A stretch of DNA of 64,000 nt from Batillaria attramentaria (Eukaryota; Mollusca; Gastropoda; Batillariidae), in NCBI GenBank assembly GCA_018292915.2, contig JACVVK020000496.1, positions 62,001 to 126,000 on the forward strand, written 5' to 3'. How positions within the stretch are numbered: position 1 is the first letter of the stretch; the number at the start of each line of letters is the position of its first letter. Below the pieces are notes generated by a model, which was not told where the DNA came from, ran no database searches, and worked only from the letters and a program-made list of their open reading frames with translations. Below, piece after piece: positions 50,327 through 62,924 of the stretch. The position numbers and the translations under genes were made by a program.

Positions 50327-53300
50327 GTCAGAAACTCTCTTTGTCTGCACAATTTATCATGATACATGTACTTTATTGTACACAACGGAGGCTGAGATAT
50401 ACCAAGTTTTTTTTTTTTTTTTTTTTTGGGGGGGGGGGGGTATTTTGTTTTATTTTATTTTCATTTCGTAGACTCTGTAACTTCTACCCCCATCAGACGA
50501 GCACGCTCCTATTACACTGTATTACGGTTGGTTGGCTACCTGGGGTTTATCGTCCACGCCACAACGAGATGATTGCAGACGGCTCTAGGGGGCAGGTTAT
50601 GGGGGATAGGGATAGCTACTTTAACTGTACAGTCCAGCTGAACACGAATTCAATCCAGTCAGATTGTCAAGTCGGCCCCATTTTATATATATTCTCGACT
50701 GTAATGGACAAGTTACACAAACAGATTCAGCTCACAGTCAGTGGAAGCGGAGCAACGTGAAAAAGGCCTGTACAAATTTTGGCCCTGTCGGGATTCGAAC
50801 CCGGGACCTTTCGATCTCGAGTCCAACGCTCAAACCGTTGAGCCACCGACTTCATCACCTAGTCAACCATTTGCTTTTGAGTGTAAACTGTCAAGTGACG
50901 ATGAATACGCTCCCTTTTTCAGCGGGTGTGTGGGTGTGTGGGTGCTCCAGACGTTAGAGCGGCCGTGGAGCTGTGTGTGTGTAGTGACGTCATGTCTGAC
51001 CGCACCACGCCCTGGCACGTGGACGCCGCTGTACTCGGGAAACTGGAAAGTTGGTGGACACAGCGCGTGGCGTGTAGAACGGACCCCACAATGTCACGTG
51101 ATCTGTATGAAACACTCGTCAGCAGGTGAGGAAGCCTATCATACAATATTCCAGGCGTTAGTTAGTTTGTGCTGAAGCAGGAAACGTGAAGTTAGTTGAC
51201 TGTACAAAGTATATACGTGTTTGAATACAGATTACTTTCATTGTACAGTTACAGACATTGTATTGTACTTTGTCCACACGGCCACAAGCCTATCAGTGTG
51301 CACGGCGCTTCATACAATCATGATGATAATGATGATGATGATGATGATTGTTATTATTATTATTATTATTATCTTTATTATTATTATTCATCGAAACAAA
51401 TGATAATGCTCAGGCTTTTATTTAGTTTTTCTCGGAGTTAACATTTGCCACATTTCATTTTTCGCTCAGCAAACAAACTGTGACCAATCGGTATTTTGTC
51501 GATTCGGCGAGTGGCATAATTATAAGTGTACAACGCCTTCATACCACGAAAATTATTATTATTACTATTATTATTATTATTATTTTTGTTGTTGTTGTTC
51601 TTGTTGTTGTTACTATGCATCACAATCGTGTGTACTGTGTAGTTCTCGTTATAAACATTTATTAGTTTTTTTTTCACTGAACAATCGAAACAACGACAGT
51701 TTAAAAACAAATTGTAACAACAAGAACAACAACAACACCAACAACAACAACAACACTTGTTTGCCTTTTCTGTATGTTGACAGGTTTGTGGGCCCGGCAG
51801 CAACAGTCCGTGTTCACTGCGTCATCCCCCCGCGCGTGGAGGTGCGGACACTGGGGGAGGCCGTGTCAGAACTCGGCCGGCGACTTGCGCTTCTCGTCCT
51901 CACCCCCGAGCAACTCGACCTGCTCACCAGATCACCAGCACACGTCTGTCTGACCGGCCCCCCGGGCACCGGCAAGACTGTAGTGCTGATCGTGAAGGGG
52001 CTGGTCGGGGCGCGTCAGGGACATCGTGTGGTTGTACTCTGTCTCGATCCGTATAGCCTTGCGGCGTCACGCCTGATACATCAGCAGCTGGACATGACCC
52101 TGAAGGCAGACCCCACAACAAAACAAGCAGCCGCCGCCGTCCACTTCCTGCAGTATGACCTGTACAACCGGCCTGGAGATGTGGAGGCGGCGCTTCAGAC
52201 ACTTCAGTCACTGGTGCCGACAACACGGGGACAACAGCTTCACGTGCTGATAGACGAGGCCGAGTTTACATACAGGTAGGTGACTACAGTACTGCACGTG
52301 GAGGTGTAACAAGATATAGGTAAAATGTCACGCTACACATGTGTTACCCATAACGTGACAGGGACGGTACGTGGAAATGAATCATGAATGAATCATTTTG
52401 GATCAAGTCTTCTTCACCAACAAGACGATGATGTAGAGTTTATTACTGGAGTGATAGTGGTGTCGTCATGACAACAGTCTGTTCCTGCAGCACGTGCTGG
52501 TTTCTCAACAACAACAACAACAAAAAAACCTGTTTATTTGCGATAGTCTCCGGAGAAATGTTATTGCTACTTTAACCTACTCTTTTACACCTGTGATAAT
52601 CGTTGCAGGGAGCCGGGATAGCCGAAATGTAGAGCGTTGGACTTTAAATGCTCGGGTCGTGAGTTTGAATCCCGGCTTGAGCCGAATATTTGTGCTGGCA
52701 TTTTTCTCGTTGCCCCGCCTTTGCTATCAACCATACGCGGTGGAAAAGGACGTTAAACTCCAGAACATCCCCCATCCCTCCAACCAGTGATAATCCTGAA
52801 TAAGTTGGCATGTCAAGAACGACAACTGTGGTTTGGCCTTGGTGCCGCACATAACCTGGTTCTCTCCCTCACTTTACTCCATCCAAGTATTATAACAGTG
52901 GTTATGTTATCCTGTAATCAAATCTCTGTCAATGTCTAAGATTCGAGGCACACAATTTTTTTTTTCTGTTGAGCCACAACACCATATCGTGTACGCATAC
53001 GTGATGCTATCTACAGACTTCAACATGTCAAGGACCACTTGCAAACTTGGCTAAAATTCCTGGAATATGTCCGTGCAGCACATGGTGGTTTTTCAGCTTC
53101 AGTAAGCTTTGCAGGATGCATTGTTAACCCTTTAACACTTTCACAGCAAAAAAAAAAAAAAAAAAATTGAAAGATTCCTTGATCTCTATTTTTTGTGAAT
53201 TCTTAAAAATTAGACCTGTCTGTCAAGGTGGTCCTTGACTTATATTGAAGTCTGTACATCAGTTGTGACACGTGATCACGGCTGACGTCAGGATTTTCGT

Positions 53301-54214
53301 TTTCCCTGTGAAATGAAGCGAGTATCGATGATTGGCTCCTTTCAGTGATCGACTGACCAGACAACTTGACTGTTTCCTATAAACGCTAGACAAGGTTCAC
53401 AATCGAAGTTGTGAAACCATTATTTATCTCCCCTCTCGTAATGATTGTTACTCGTACGTCTTATGTCGCCGGAAGTGTGTAGCGAGGTGTGTGTAGTGGC
53501 GGATAGCTAACATGCGCAGACACACAAACGGTTCAGCTCAAGGCTTGGAGAACAATTGTAAGCTGATCTTTAAATGGTGAAGTCGGGACCATTAGCATAA
53601 CATCTTCATCATCATCATGATCACGTTCATGTTCACGTTCACTTTTACGTTCGCGTTCAAGTTCAAGTTGAAACCCTGAAATATAAAGTCAAATAATCAG
53701 TGTCTAGACTAACAGTTACAACTGAACTGTTGAACAGTTACAAAATACAACTTACAAACAATCCCATGTACAATGATCAGTCTTATGACAATAAATTTGA
53801 TGACAGTGTATATAAAATCATTCCTAATTACAATAGTACTAAAGATACAGTTGAACATTGCTTTATTGACAATTTAGTACATTTGGTACAGTGGCACATA
53901 CGTTATTTGTGGAACAAGAAGTTACAACAAAATCAGTTCAGGTGGTTCATGACAGCAGAACCTTTCCTGAAGCAGGCTGTGACTCGAATGGTATACAGAG
54001 CTGATACTCAGTATGCTGTATCAGTGAGTACTAGTACAGTGATTACATCTCAAGATGCAGAAAGCATGCTGTCTGTGGAGCAAAAGAAAGGCAAGACCGG
54101 TTTACTCTGTCTTTCATAAATCTACTGCCAGTCACTGTCATGCTTGAATGAATACTACTGATGTGTGATGCACATGTTTCTAGCTATGTGAGCTGTGCTG
54201 GGCTTTGTGCAATG

Positions 54215-54279
<65 letters not shown>

Positions 54280-55736
54280 GACTTATCACTTGTACTTCTT
54301 TATACACTATACTTATATACCGCTTCAGATTCTTATCATTTAAAGTAAACTAATTAACACTAATACTAATTAACTAATACTAATACCACGCATGTAACTA
54401 ATAATAACTCATCTCACTAATATAGTACTAACTATGTGACTTTCACTCTGCTACAAGTGCTGTCTATTGATCGTGATGTACATAACGATAGTGTACAGTC
54501 CCTGACAAAAAGTAAACGACAGTGGTCAATACAAGTGTCGTTACTCCCTCCCCGTTCTCTGTAACAGGAACCTCGGCCCGGCCACACGGAGACTGGTGAG
54601 AGAACTGCTGGCAGCCTGTGGACCGCGCCTCTCTCTCTGGGCCGCTAGTGTGGGTAACACCGACATCCCTACAGAACTACAGGCCGAGCCGCTCACGGTG
54701 CCCCTAAGATCATGTCCGGCTGTTGTTAGAGAAGTGGCGAGGGGAATCAGCAGCTTTAACGTCCACAACTACAGTGACAGCGGCACGCCTTCCCCCAGTG
54801 ACGGGCCCCGGGTCATCCGGTTACGTCATGAAGGCGGGGACCACAGCGGACGATGGCCCGTGGAGTGCTGGAGATGTGGAGCGATGGTGGCGCGAGTGTT
54901 GACGGAGGACCTCCATGTGGGTGTGACGGGTATGTGTGTGTTGTGGCTGTCCTTTGAGGTACCAAGAACAGAGCTTTGCATTTATAGACCGTATCAGTTC
55001 ACACATTTTGCAATTAAATCATCAAACAGCTTCACTCCCCTCGTTATCAAGTTTAAGGAGCCGAGGAGACAACCAACCAAGTAAACAAGCACTCCTCCTC
55101 CTTCCTCTCCTGTGAGTAAAGAAAGAAATCTTCATTACTCACTGTACATGTTCATCATACGTGGACACACATCATTCCGTTTTCTGACCGCGCACAGTGA
55201 GTATGGTTGATACGAGTTATGCACGTAGATATCACGTGATCAGCACGTGTTTTATGTGTTGTCGTTGTCTGACGGCAGGTGCCAACATCAACCCCACCAG
55301 TGTCGGCACAACCACCAGTCCCCCGCGTCTCCAGTACCGTGACGTCCTCGTGGTGACGCGTAGTGAAGAGCTTCGTGAGGAGACGAGAGACGTCAGAGGT
55401 CAGGTGACGTCACAAGCCTGTGGTGTGGTGCGCGGCCTTCGCTCTGCCGGCCTCCCGGTGGGAGTTATTGGATGGGGGAGAGACGATGTGGCGAGGTGGG
55501 AGAGAGACGTGTGTGACGTGGCGCTGGCTGACAGTGACAGAGTGACGGTGGCAGTAATGGGAAGTGTACACGGCCTAGAGCGGAGGGTCGTGGTCTGGTT
55601 GCCGGGCAAGAGTCAGGATGATGATGATGACGGGCTCACTGACGATGTTGTGGAGGCGTTCGACAGAGTGGGTTTGATTTCCCGCTGCAGCACCCAGCTG
55701 GTGATAGTTGATGTCCCGCGTGATGAAAATAAATAA
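49142..55736 (+). CDS. Copy 4: NERD-like nuclease / SF1 helicase-like ATPase gene (899 aa, five exons)
   Basis: Exons 49142-50326, 50923-51125, 51784-52275, 54568-54929 and 55279-55736 join in frame (2700 bases). Introns are 596, 658, 2292 and 349 bp. It has the shortest Thr/Pro tail, about 6 units. The core reads DFDVIVIHRKYG...GEIKSVGIHDNKPTDK. GPPGTGKTVVLIVK and VLIDEAEFTYR are intact; the Walker B tail is DEAE where the other copies have DEAD. Variable tracts: LDPYSL, QLDMTLK, LQYDLYNRPG (exon 3); RNLGPAT, ASVGNTDIP (exon 4); GWGRDD, VMGSVHGLE, KSQDDDDDGLTDDVVEAFD (exon 5). It is the most compact copy and the only complete one without a later insertion in intron 2 or 3. A SINE with local deletion sits in intron 1. 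Confidence 0.8.
50526..50850 (-). mobile_element. tRNA-derived SINE, third family, intron 1 of copy 4
   Basis: Minus-strand head GTCGGTGGCTCAACGGTTTG at about 50850, with a B box whose complement is GGGATTCGAACCC (50789-50801). It replaces about 290 bp present in copies 2 and 3, so insertion was accompanied by deletion or later loss. Confidence 0.65.
50923..51125 (+). CDS. Copy 4 exon 2
   Basis: 203 bases, differing from copy 2 at three residues (DD to DA, LDSW to LESW, RTGP to RTDP). Confidence 0.75.
51784..52275 (+). CDS. Copy 4 exon 3: ATPase core
   Basis: Acceptor TTGACAG, donor CAG|GTAGGT. Residues after VVVLCL are DPY. LTPEQ replaces LTPGQ in the Q-like motif. Confidence 0.85.
52608..52790 (+). 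mobile_element. tRNA-derived SINE, family B, intron 3 of copy 4
   Basis: Orthologous to 16919-17100, with a few private changes (TTTGAATCCCGGCTTGAG). Confidence 0.8.
53478..54455. mobile_element. 4-bp-TSD element, copy 4
   Basis: Termini TGTAGCGAGGTG and CACTCTGCTACA, AGTG on both sides (53474-53477, 54456-54459). The internal ORF (53700-54119) is open, and a (TG)n run lies at 54214-54273. Confidence 0.8.
54568..54929 (+). CDS. Copy 4 exon 4
   Basis: 362 bases. Variants NLGPAT and AASVGNTDIP. Confidence 0.8.
55279..55736 (+). CDS. Copy 4 exon 5 (terminal)
   Basis: Open to TAA. The variants listed in the gene entry fall at the same codons as in copies 1-3. Downstream (ACC)n is only about 35 bases (55795-55830). 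Confidence 0.85.
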
Positions 55737-55959
55737 CACTGACGACACCGGCGATGAGGAGCACAGACTGTGAAAACTACAACAAACCAAACCACCATAA
55801 CCACCACCACCACCACCACCACCACTGACCACCACCACCAAAAAGAACAACAGTAACAACAACCAACAACAACAACAGCGACAGTAACGATGCCGACACT
55901 ACAGGACTAATTCACCAATGATGATCAACAACGATTGACAATGCCTGTAACTCATGTGT

Positions 55960-55961
<2 letters not shown>

Positions 55962-56012
<51 letters not shown>

Positions 56013-56197
56013 ATTCAAATTGTTGTTTACAACAATATTGCTTAGTGTATATATATATGGCTAGTAATACTGACAAGCTGTACAGTCTTGCACAGTTTGT
56101 GTACAAAGCCTCAAAGCGACAGGCGTGTGCATTCCACTAACATGTAAACGACCATTATTTACTTTGAATCTACGGTATTTTAAAGAGACTCGTATCT

Positions 56198-56247
<50 letters not shown>
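55962..56247. repeat. Split (GA)n tract behind copy 4
   Basis: Two GA runs (55962-56010 and 56200-56247) are separated by about 190 bp not present behind copy 1, which has one run. Confidence 0.85.
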
Positions 56248-56250
<3 letters not shown>

Positions 56251-56369
56251 GGTGACAAGTGTGTAAAGATGACAACGTGACTATGTAAGACACAGACTGG
56301 TCTGAATGACTTTGTTCATCATGTAGGATCCCTTTGTTGTATGAAAAACTGTGGGTGCCATCAACACTC

Positions 56370-56609
56370 TCGACTTCATCAAGTGTTGATTATCAGACTG
56401 TCGACTTCATCAAGTGTTGATTATCAGACTGTCGACTTCATCAAGTGTTGATTATCAGACTCTCGACTTCATCAAGTGTTGATTATCAGACTGTCGACTT
56501 CATCAAGTGTTGATTATCAGACTGTCGACTTCATCAAGTGTTGATTGTCAGACTGTCGACTTCAAGTGTTGATTATCAGACTGTCGACTTCATCAAGTGT
56601 TGATTATCA
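56370..56609. repeat. 31-bp minisatellite, about 8 units
   Basis: Same unit as 5942-6030. One unit has lost a few bases. Confidence 0.9.
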
Positions 56610-56705
56610 ATCGCAACTCTGTCTGTCATGACTAACTTGTGTTCCCATTTCCATTCACTGCATTTCTCCAAGCAGTTGTTTGTATACAGGTAGTTTGTGT
56701 ACAGG

Positions 56706-56707
<2 letters not shown>

Positions 56708-56774
<67 letters not shown>
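56708..56774. repeat. (TG)n microsatellite
   Basis: Pure TG run after GTGTACAGGTAG. Confidence 0.9.
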
Positions 56775-56776
<2 letters not shown>

Positions 56777-56848
56777 CAATTTCTTTTTGTCTGCTTTGCC
56801 TGTTTAGGGGTGTGTATGTGTGTGTGTGGAAAGGGGGGGGGGGAGATA

Positions 56849-58161
56849 TGTCAGGAACCAGACTGCTGTATTTTAGAAAATCATTATAATTTATTTCATA
56901 ACAAGCATAACAAGTATTACTGTCCGTCATACAGACAGGTTCCTCGGTTCCTGCCATAATAATTGTGAGTTGTGTTGACCAGTGTCCATGCAGTGAGAGA
57001 GCCACGCTGACCTCGTATTGCACGGGCAGCGACTGCAGTCTCGACGTTTCTGTCAGCTCAGTAGTGAGTGGGTATAACAGTGCTCAGTCCCTGGTTTAGA
57101 ACGCCACATTGAATCGCCCTTCTGACGCGGGTTGTCACTACTGCCGGTGTATTCGCCCTTTTGTAGGGGTAAGCTTTGACTGTTATATGTGAAATGATGT
57201 TCTATTTTGCGGCTAGTATTTTTACTGTTCATAACGTTGAAGTTACATCGCTTCTTGCATTTTTACTCGGCTTTGTAACCATTGCCAGAAAAGATAAACA
57301 GTTGTCTAACATGTAAATGCTGTAGTAGTTCAGTCTGTTGTGGCTCAACTATTGTAAGACAGAAGGGGTTTACTTTGAGTTTGAGTATACGATGTATGTG
57401 GACAATTGTACATGCGTATCAACTGTGTTCACAGCGGTCCAGTCCGGACGAGTTTGGGTTCAGGTCCCCAGTGGCAGTACGGGTGTTCCAACTGGGTTGC
57501 TGAGGGCCTCGATGTAGCGCCGCAACGCCAGGAAGTAGCTGTCGGACTCTCCTACTGGCTACGACAGTCTCTACTTCAGGACAAGTGTCGACAGCCACGA
57601 AGAACTTCTTCGCCTCGGTCTTCGTGGAACTGTTCGCCTTCTTGGGCCTTGTATACCAGACTCATAAGTAAACCCCAACTGTCGTTAGAGCCACATTCGT
57701 CAACAGTCAAGGAGTGAAATAGTGTAATAGGAACTAAAGTCTTCATTTTCATACTTGTCTTCACAGCACTGACAGTGTGTTTCATTAGTCGGGTTTCAGT
57801 AGCCGTGATAGACGGTTAGGAACCGCGCACCTCTCTCATAAATACTGTACTTGTATGGGGTAATAAATGTGTGTGTGATTGTACTTGTATGGGGCGATAA
57901 ATGTGTGTGTGATTGTACTTGTATGGGGCAATAAATGTGTGTGTGATTGTACTTGTATGGGGCAATGAATGTGTGTGTGATTGTACTTGTATGGGGCAAT
58001 AAATGTGTGTGTGATTGTACTTGTATGGGGCAATAAATATTTGTGTGATTGTACCCTTGTATGCCCCTGTGTAAGTGTGCACGATTGCGTATGGTATGTG
58101 CGTGAATGTGATTGTGAGTGTGAATGTGTGAGTACATGGAACGCAAGACAGGGTCGTGACA
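56849..58161 (+). mobile_element. Solo-LTR-like insertion with 5-bp target duplication
   Basis: Begins TGTCAGGAACC and ends GGGTCGTGACA (TGTCA/TGACA ends), flanked by AGATA at 56844-56848 and 58162-58166. Copies 2 and 3 have the empty site GGAGATACTTAT or a close variant. The 1.3-kb length, TG...CA ends and polyadenylation-type repeats near the end fit a solo LTR. No gag-pol ORF is present. The superfamily is unknown. Confidence 0.7.
57848..58055 (+). repeat. 34-bp minisatellite carrying AATAAA, about 6 units
   Basis: Unit begins TACTTGTATGGGGCAATAAA and continues TGTGTGTGTGATTG. Four units keep AATAAA; two carry GATAAA or AATGAA. It lies near the end of the LTR-like insertion. Confidence 0.9.
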
Positions 58162-58166
58162 AGATA

Positions 58167-58690
58167 CTTATCTTTTTACTAGTAGTATGTTCGCGGTGTT
58201 TCTGTAACTATATGTGTGTTTACTCTGTATATATATTCAAATACTTATCTTTTTAGTATGTTCGCGGCGTGTCTATCACTATATGTGTGTTTACTCTCTC
58301 TATATATATTCAAACGTGAAAAGAAAAGAAATGTCAGTAACATGAGAGAGAGAGAGGGGGGGGGGGGGGAGAGAGGGGAGAGAGAGAGGGGATGGAGGGG
58401 GGAGAGAGAGAGAGGAGAGAGAGAGAGAGAAAGAGAGAGATGAAATGACATGAAACTTATTGAAATGAAACGTTATTTGCCAAAGGTAAAAGACATTGGT
58501 CTAGTAGTCCAGGTTACATTCTTGCTGTTGCTAATGTCACGCACACGCACACGCACACGCGAGAGAGCTGTAGACACCCGACCTTCTAAACACACTTCTC
58601 GTACCACTGAACTCGGATCAATCTTATCTGTAGTGTTTTACTGTGCATGGTTTGCACAAGCTGCCCTCTGACCCGCCGAGCTAATAAGGC
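58167..58690. other. Duplicated flank behind copy 4, right edge of the array
   Basis: Shares ACTTATCTTTTTACTAGTAG and GCTGTAGACACCCGACCTTC with flanks behind copies 2 and 3. It includes (GA)n with G-runs (58344-58440). Similarity ends near GACCCGCCGAGCTAA, so the tandem array stops here. Confidence 0.75.
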
Positions 58691-60110
58691 TAGGATAATT
58701 AGGTTTTCTATATAGCGGAACGTAGAACAAATTTGATCCTAACTTTTTATTACAGAAATCAGTAGAGCACAGGTCCCTAATGCTGTGGTGGTCTCCGTGA
58801 ATTTATTCTCCGTCCGCGTCACCGTTAAAAACGACCGTTTATCTTGCCATTCTTGCCATGAATGGGCTTTTGAGAGCGTGCACAAAGTATGCGTGTTTGC
58901 GGGTACAGAAAAGCGCAGAACTCCGGTCTAAATACGGTTACTGTTAGACAAGACATGCATTGTTGACATACTGAAATTTCACACTAATCGGAATGATGCT
59001 TCCTGGACAATTGCGGCCATTAGTTTGGCCATTGATTTAAAGGGCCCTGTAAACCGACTGCATTTGATGCTTGTACATTTGGCAAGTCACTGCAGGTGAC
59101 ATGTATCGCGGAAAACATTTACGAACATTGAACAGTTTAGTCAGAAAACGTTTCTTTGATGTTGCGAAGTTTTTGTCATCGCATGTGCAAGTAAGTATGG
59201 AATATGATATCCAAGTGAGCACTTTTTTTCGGTAGGGATATTTTGAGGGTGTACTTGTTAAAGAAGTTGCTGCGTTGTGAGTAGTGAACGGTTTTTCTCA
59301 AAGAATAGTGCACACGCAAGAATAGCGGTATCCCAGTTGCGTCATATCAAAAGTTCATTGAAATCGCTTTGGTACTTTTGTCACAAACAGCAATCGAAAG
59401 TGCAGTCTGTTTAATAATGACGGAATACGCGTAATGATGATAAATACAAACAAGCACGTCGTCATTACGGCGGTCATCAAGTTTCCCCATTTTGTTCACT
59501 TGCTCCCTTACATGTTGCGTTGGGGGTAGGTTTATATTTTGCTGCTATTAACTACCACTATTAACTTGTCATTGTTTTACATATTGGAAAAAAAATAGAG
59601 TGATCCCAGCGGAAGGAAAACGTGCATCCCACATCAAATTTCATGAACTCTTCACTGCTTGAAATAGGCGGCTTCAAATGCCTTTTTCTAATTAAACAGA
59701 TCATTAAGTATTTATTATGAAGCAGTGGTTAACACCGCCACAAAATCCTGACGCTTGCATCGTCTAATGTGTTGATCTCTTGGTTGATACATGTGATCAC
59801 CGGTTGATTTATTCATCCATTTGTCATTCGCTCATTTATTCATCCGTTCATTCATCCTTCATCCGTTCACTCATCCTTCCTTCATCCGTGCTTCATCCTT
59901 TCATTTAATCGTTTCGTCTTTATATATTTATTCATCGTTGTGAGTGTGTCATGTCCCGTGTCTTGTAGTGAGAGTGTGAAGAAAAGTGTTGTGAACGTTT
60001 CCTGTGTGTTCTTTGGGTGCTAGAGTAGGTAGTGCGGGTGCGTGCGGGAGGGGTTTTGTGCACAGCCCCCCTTAAGGGGCGTGACATTAACATTAACTAA
60101 GGGGCGAAAC
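58691..60110. other. No gene recognised
   Basis: Unique sequence. A CATTC/CATCC-rich simple stretch lies at about 59815-59940. No domain or splice-supported ORF. Confidence 0.5.
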
Positions 60111-60445
60111 ATCCCGCACTCTCCGCTCATCCTCAGAAAAGCTACTTAAGGTCCCCCGGGTCAGCCTCAAAACATTTGGCCAACGTTCTTTCAGTTATAG
60201 TGCCGCCCACGTTTGGAACTCCTTGCCATCTTCTCTGAGAAACATCCCTTCCCTCTACAGTTTAAAGCAGAACTCAAAACACATCTGTTCAAACTAGCTT
60301 TTAATCTTTAAGTTTAAACTCCACCGCCTGTATTGATGTGTATAAATGTGTGCGTTTGAATGTTGTGTGTGTGCGTGAGCAAAAGCGCATTGAGTGCTTT
60401 TCGAAGCAGAACTCCGCGCTCTACAATTGTAATATATTATTATTA
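60111..60445 (+). mobile_element. Non-LTR retrotransposon 3' end (degenerate)
   Basis: Reads VPRVSLKTFGQRSFSYSAAH then VWNSLPSSLRNIPSL, and after a one-base shift FKAELKTHLFKLAF. This is the conserved C-terminal stretch of CR1-type polyproteins. It is followed by GCGCATTGAGTGCTTTTCGA and an ATT-rich tail typical of their 3' UTR. Only the last roughly 60 codons remain. Confidence 0.7.
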
Positions 60446-60821
60446 ACCTCTACGGGTGTAGCTCGCCAAGTAACCTGATATGATGACCACTGTGTACACA
60501 GCGTTTTTTTGTTCTTTTTGTTGTTGTTGTTGTTGTTGTTATTTACCAACTTTTAGAGGAGAGGCTTGGTACTTGCGTGTTACTAGCCCACCCACAATGC
60601 CCCTTTGGCTGGGAGTGGTAATGAGGCGAATCCGTATTGTGATTGGGTTCAAATATTGACTATACACAGCAACTATTACAAATGACGCCGTTGCAGCAGG
60701 TATTGTGCACACACTTCAAGTTTGACTACTGGATATGTTAGGCCAAACACCCTGCGGTGGTCCAACGAAATGACCAGAGATTTGCCTGTAGCGGTCCTCG
60801 GGTATCAAATCTTCCTTTTTC

Positions 60822-61319
60822 CATATAGACGCCAATTCTCTTACTGATGGGGACCGGGCTGACATATAGACGCCAATTCTCTTACTGATGGGGACCGGGC
60901 TGACATATAGACGCCAATTGTCTTACTGATGGGGACCGGGCTGACATATAGACGCCAATTGTCTTACTGATGGGGACCGGGCTGACATATAGACGCCAAT
61001 TGTCTTACTGATGGGGACCGGGCTGACATATAGACGCCAATTGTCTTACTGATGGGGACCGGGCTGACATATAGACGCCAATTGTCTTACTGATGGGGAC
61101 CGGGCTGACATATAGACGCCAATTGTCTTACTGATGGGGACCGGGCTGACATATAGACGCCAATTGTCTTACTGATGGGGACCGGGCTGACATATAGACG
61201 CCAATTGTCTTACTGATGGGGACCGGGCTGACATATAGACGCCAATTGTCTTACTGATGGGGACCGGGCTGACATATAGACGCTAATTCTCTTACTGATG
61301 GGGACCGGGCTGACATATT
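60822..61319. repeat. 41-bp minisatellite, about 12 units
   Basis: Unit begins CATATAGACGCCAATTGTCT. Units are nearly identical. The first two and the last carry TTCTC instead of TTGTC, so the array grew from its middle. Confidence 0.95.
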
Positions 61320-62924
61320 ATGCTGCTGCAGCTGCTACATACACATGTTTGCCGTGTGATTAGCATACTGTGACGTCATAACACTTGAAATGAATTCAGC
61401 CACTAACTACTGTAGACTTAAGGTTGTGTTCTACATACTTTCCATCACACTTTGCCAGTAATATACTTCATTCTTAAAATTAATTTGAAAATGTCCACAA
61501 AAAGGCAAAATAAACGGCGTGTGTTCCGAAGGAAATACAAAAAGCCACTAAATACTTACTACTGTAAATAGTTACTACTGTAAATACTTACTACTGTAAA
61601 TTGTACGCAATCTGCAGCAGTCTCGCGCCTAGCGGGAAAGTCCACACCTTTCGTTATGTATAGTGGCTTGAAGTGGCTCCTACTGGTGATGACTGGCTTG
61701 TTCTTTTTAAACAGTCTTACCATACCGTGGGCAGGGGGCGGTGGGACTTGGGCGCTTAAGAATTAAACCACATAAAAAAAACAAATGCTCGGTTACACAA
61801 TACCTAAGACGGGGCAACAGGTGGGAACAAAGCAGAGATTAAGGGGATCAGCAAGATGTCTCAACTTCCACCTCAAGCTGCAATCTGTATCGTGTCAGTT
61901 ACACGCGTATTGTTGGGGAACGCTGGAGAGGAATCGCTCAGAACTGACTGGGAGCGGCTTAGGTTTGTGAGCGCTCAAGAGAGAGAGAGAGAGAGAGGAG
62001 GGTGGGGGGGGGGGGGGCGACTGGCAAGTGGATTCATGAAGATACCAGCTTCAAGTCCATTTAGGATTCAGCATTTTTTTCAGGATGTGCATAATATTTT
62101 CTTTGAATCGTGTCTTGGTTATGTCTACAGAATCACAAGCTCATGAGATAATTATGCCATATTGAACGAAAAAGCCCGCATTCTGATAATTGTTTTTACT
62201 TTGGCCAAAATGGAGGTTTTCCAGCAAACGTCTTACGTCTGGTACACATTAGATTTTAAAGATAAAGCAAGAACGAGCTCTGAATAAAAAATATGAATAA
62301 AACACGCGCGTTCTGGGAAACACTTAAAGCCGTGAGATTAGTGTCCGCACGAATTCATTTGCCATCTTGTAACCCAGAACCATGACAATCTTTGGAACAA
62401 AAGATTTGTGGATAATCAGAATGACCTCTTTGTCTCTGAAACTGGCAACTGATTTCAAAACAGGCCAATTTATTTCATGTGGCTTTTTAGGTTCCTGTAA
62501 ATTTAGAGAAAACAAAGAATTTACGTCGTTGTCATCACGCGTAAAGGAAACAAGTACCAATCGAACTAAAAGTATTATTTACATCTCTTTTTGAAACCGA
62601 TATTACGATATAATGGCTCCTCTTCCAGGTGTAGTCAGGCCTACCTCGTACAGCGAACTCAGGCCATGGAAGATGGATTTCGAATCTAAAATGGCCGACT
62701 GGTGTTTTACGCCGTTGGATGAAAACTCGCTTTTTGGGGGTGCCTCTGTTCCTAAGCCTATACAGAAACGGATGCTCCGGCAAAATGTTTCTCGGGGGCT
62801 TTCATTACGGACTCGTTTTAGTCACGCCCGTTACCTTCACGCATAGACACGCCGGACAGAAATGCAGTAATATTATGGTTTTAATTTATTCAATGAACCA
62901 ACTAATTTCAACTCTGTAAACCAG
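61320..62924. other. No gene recognised
   Basis: Contains a TACTACTGTAAATA short repeat (61555-61600), (GA)n with poly-G (61979-62019) and short ORFs without recognisable domains. Confidence 0.5.

Noticed and set aside
56849..58161. Host gene in the insertion (ORFs at 57282 and 57406)
   Set aside because: They lie wholly inside the LTR-like insertion, overlap in two frames and show no recognisable domain.
62324..62919. Short ORFs of 66-82 codons near 62.3-62.9 kb
   Set aside because: No domain, splice signal or paralogue support.
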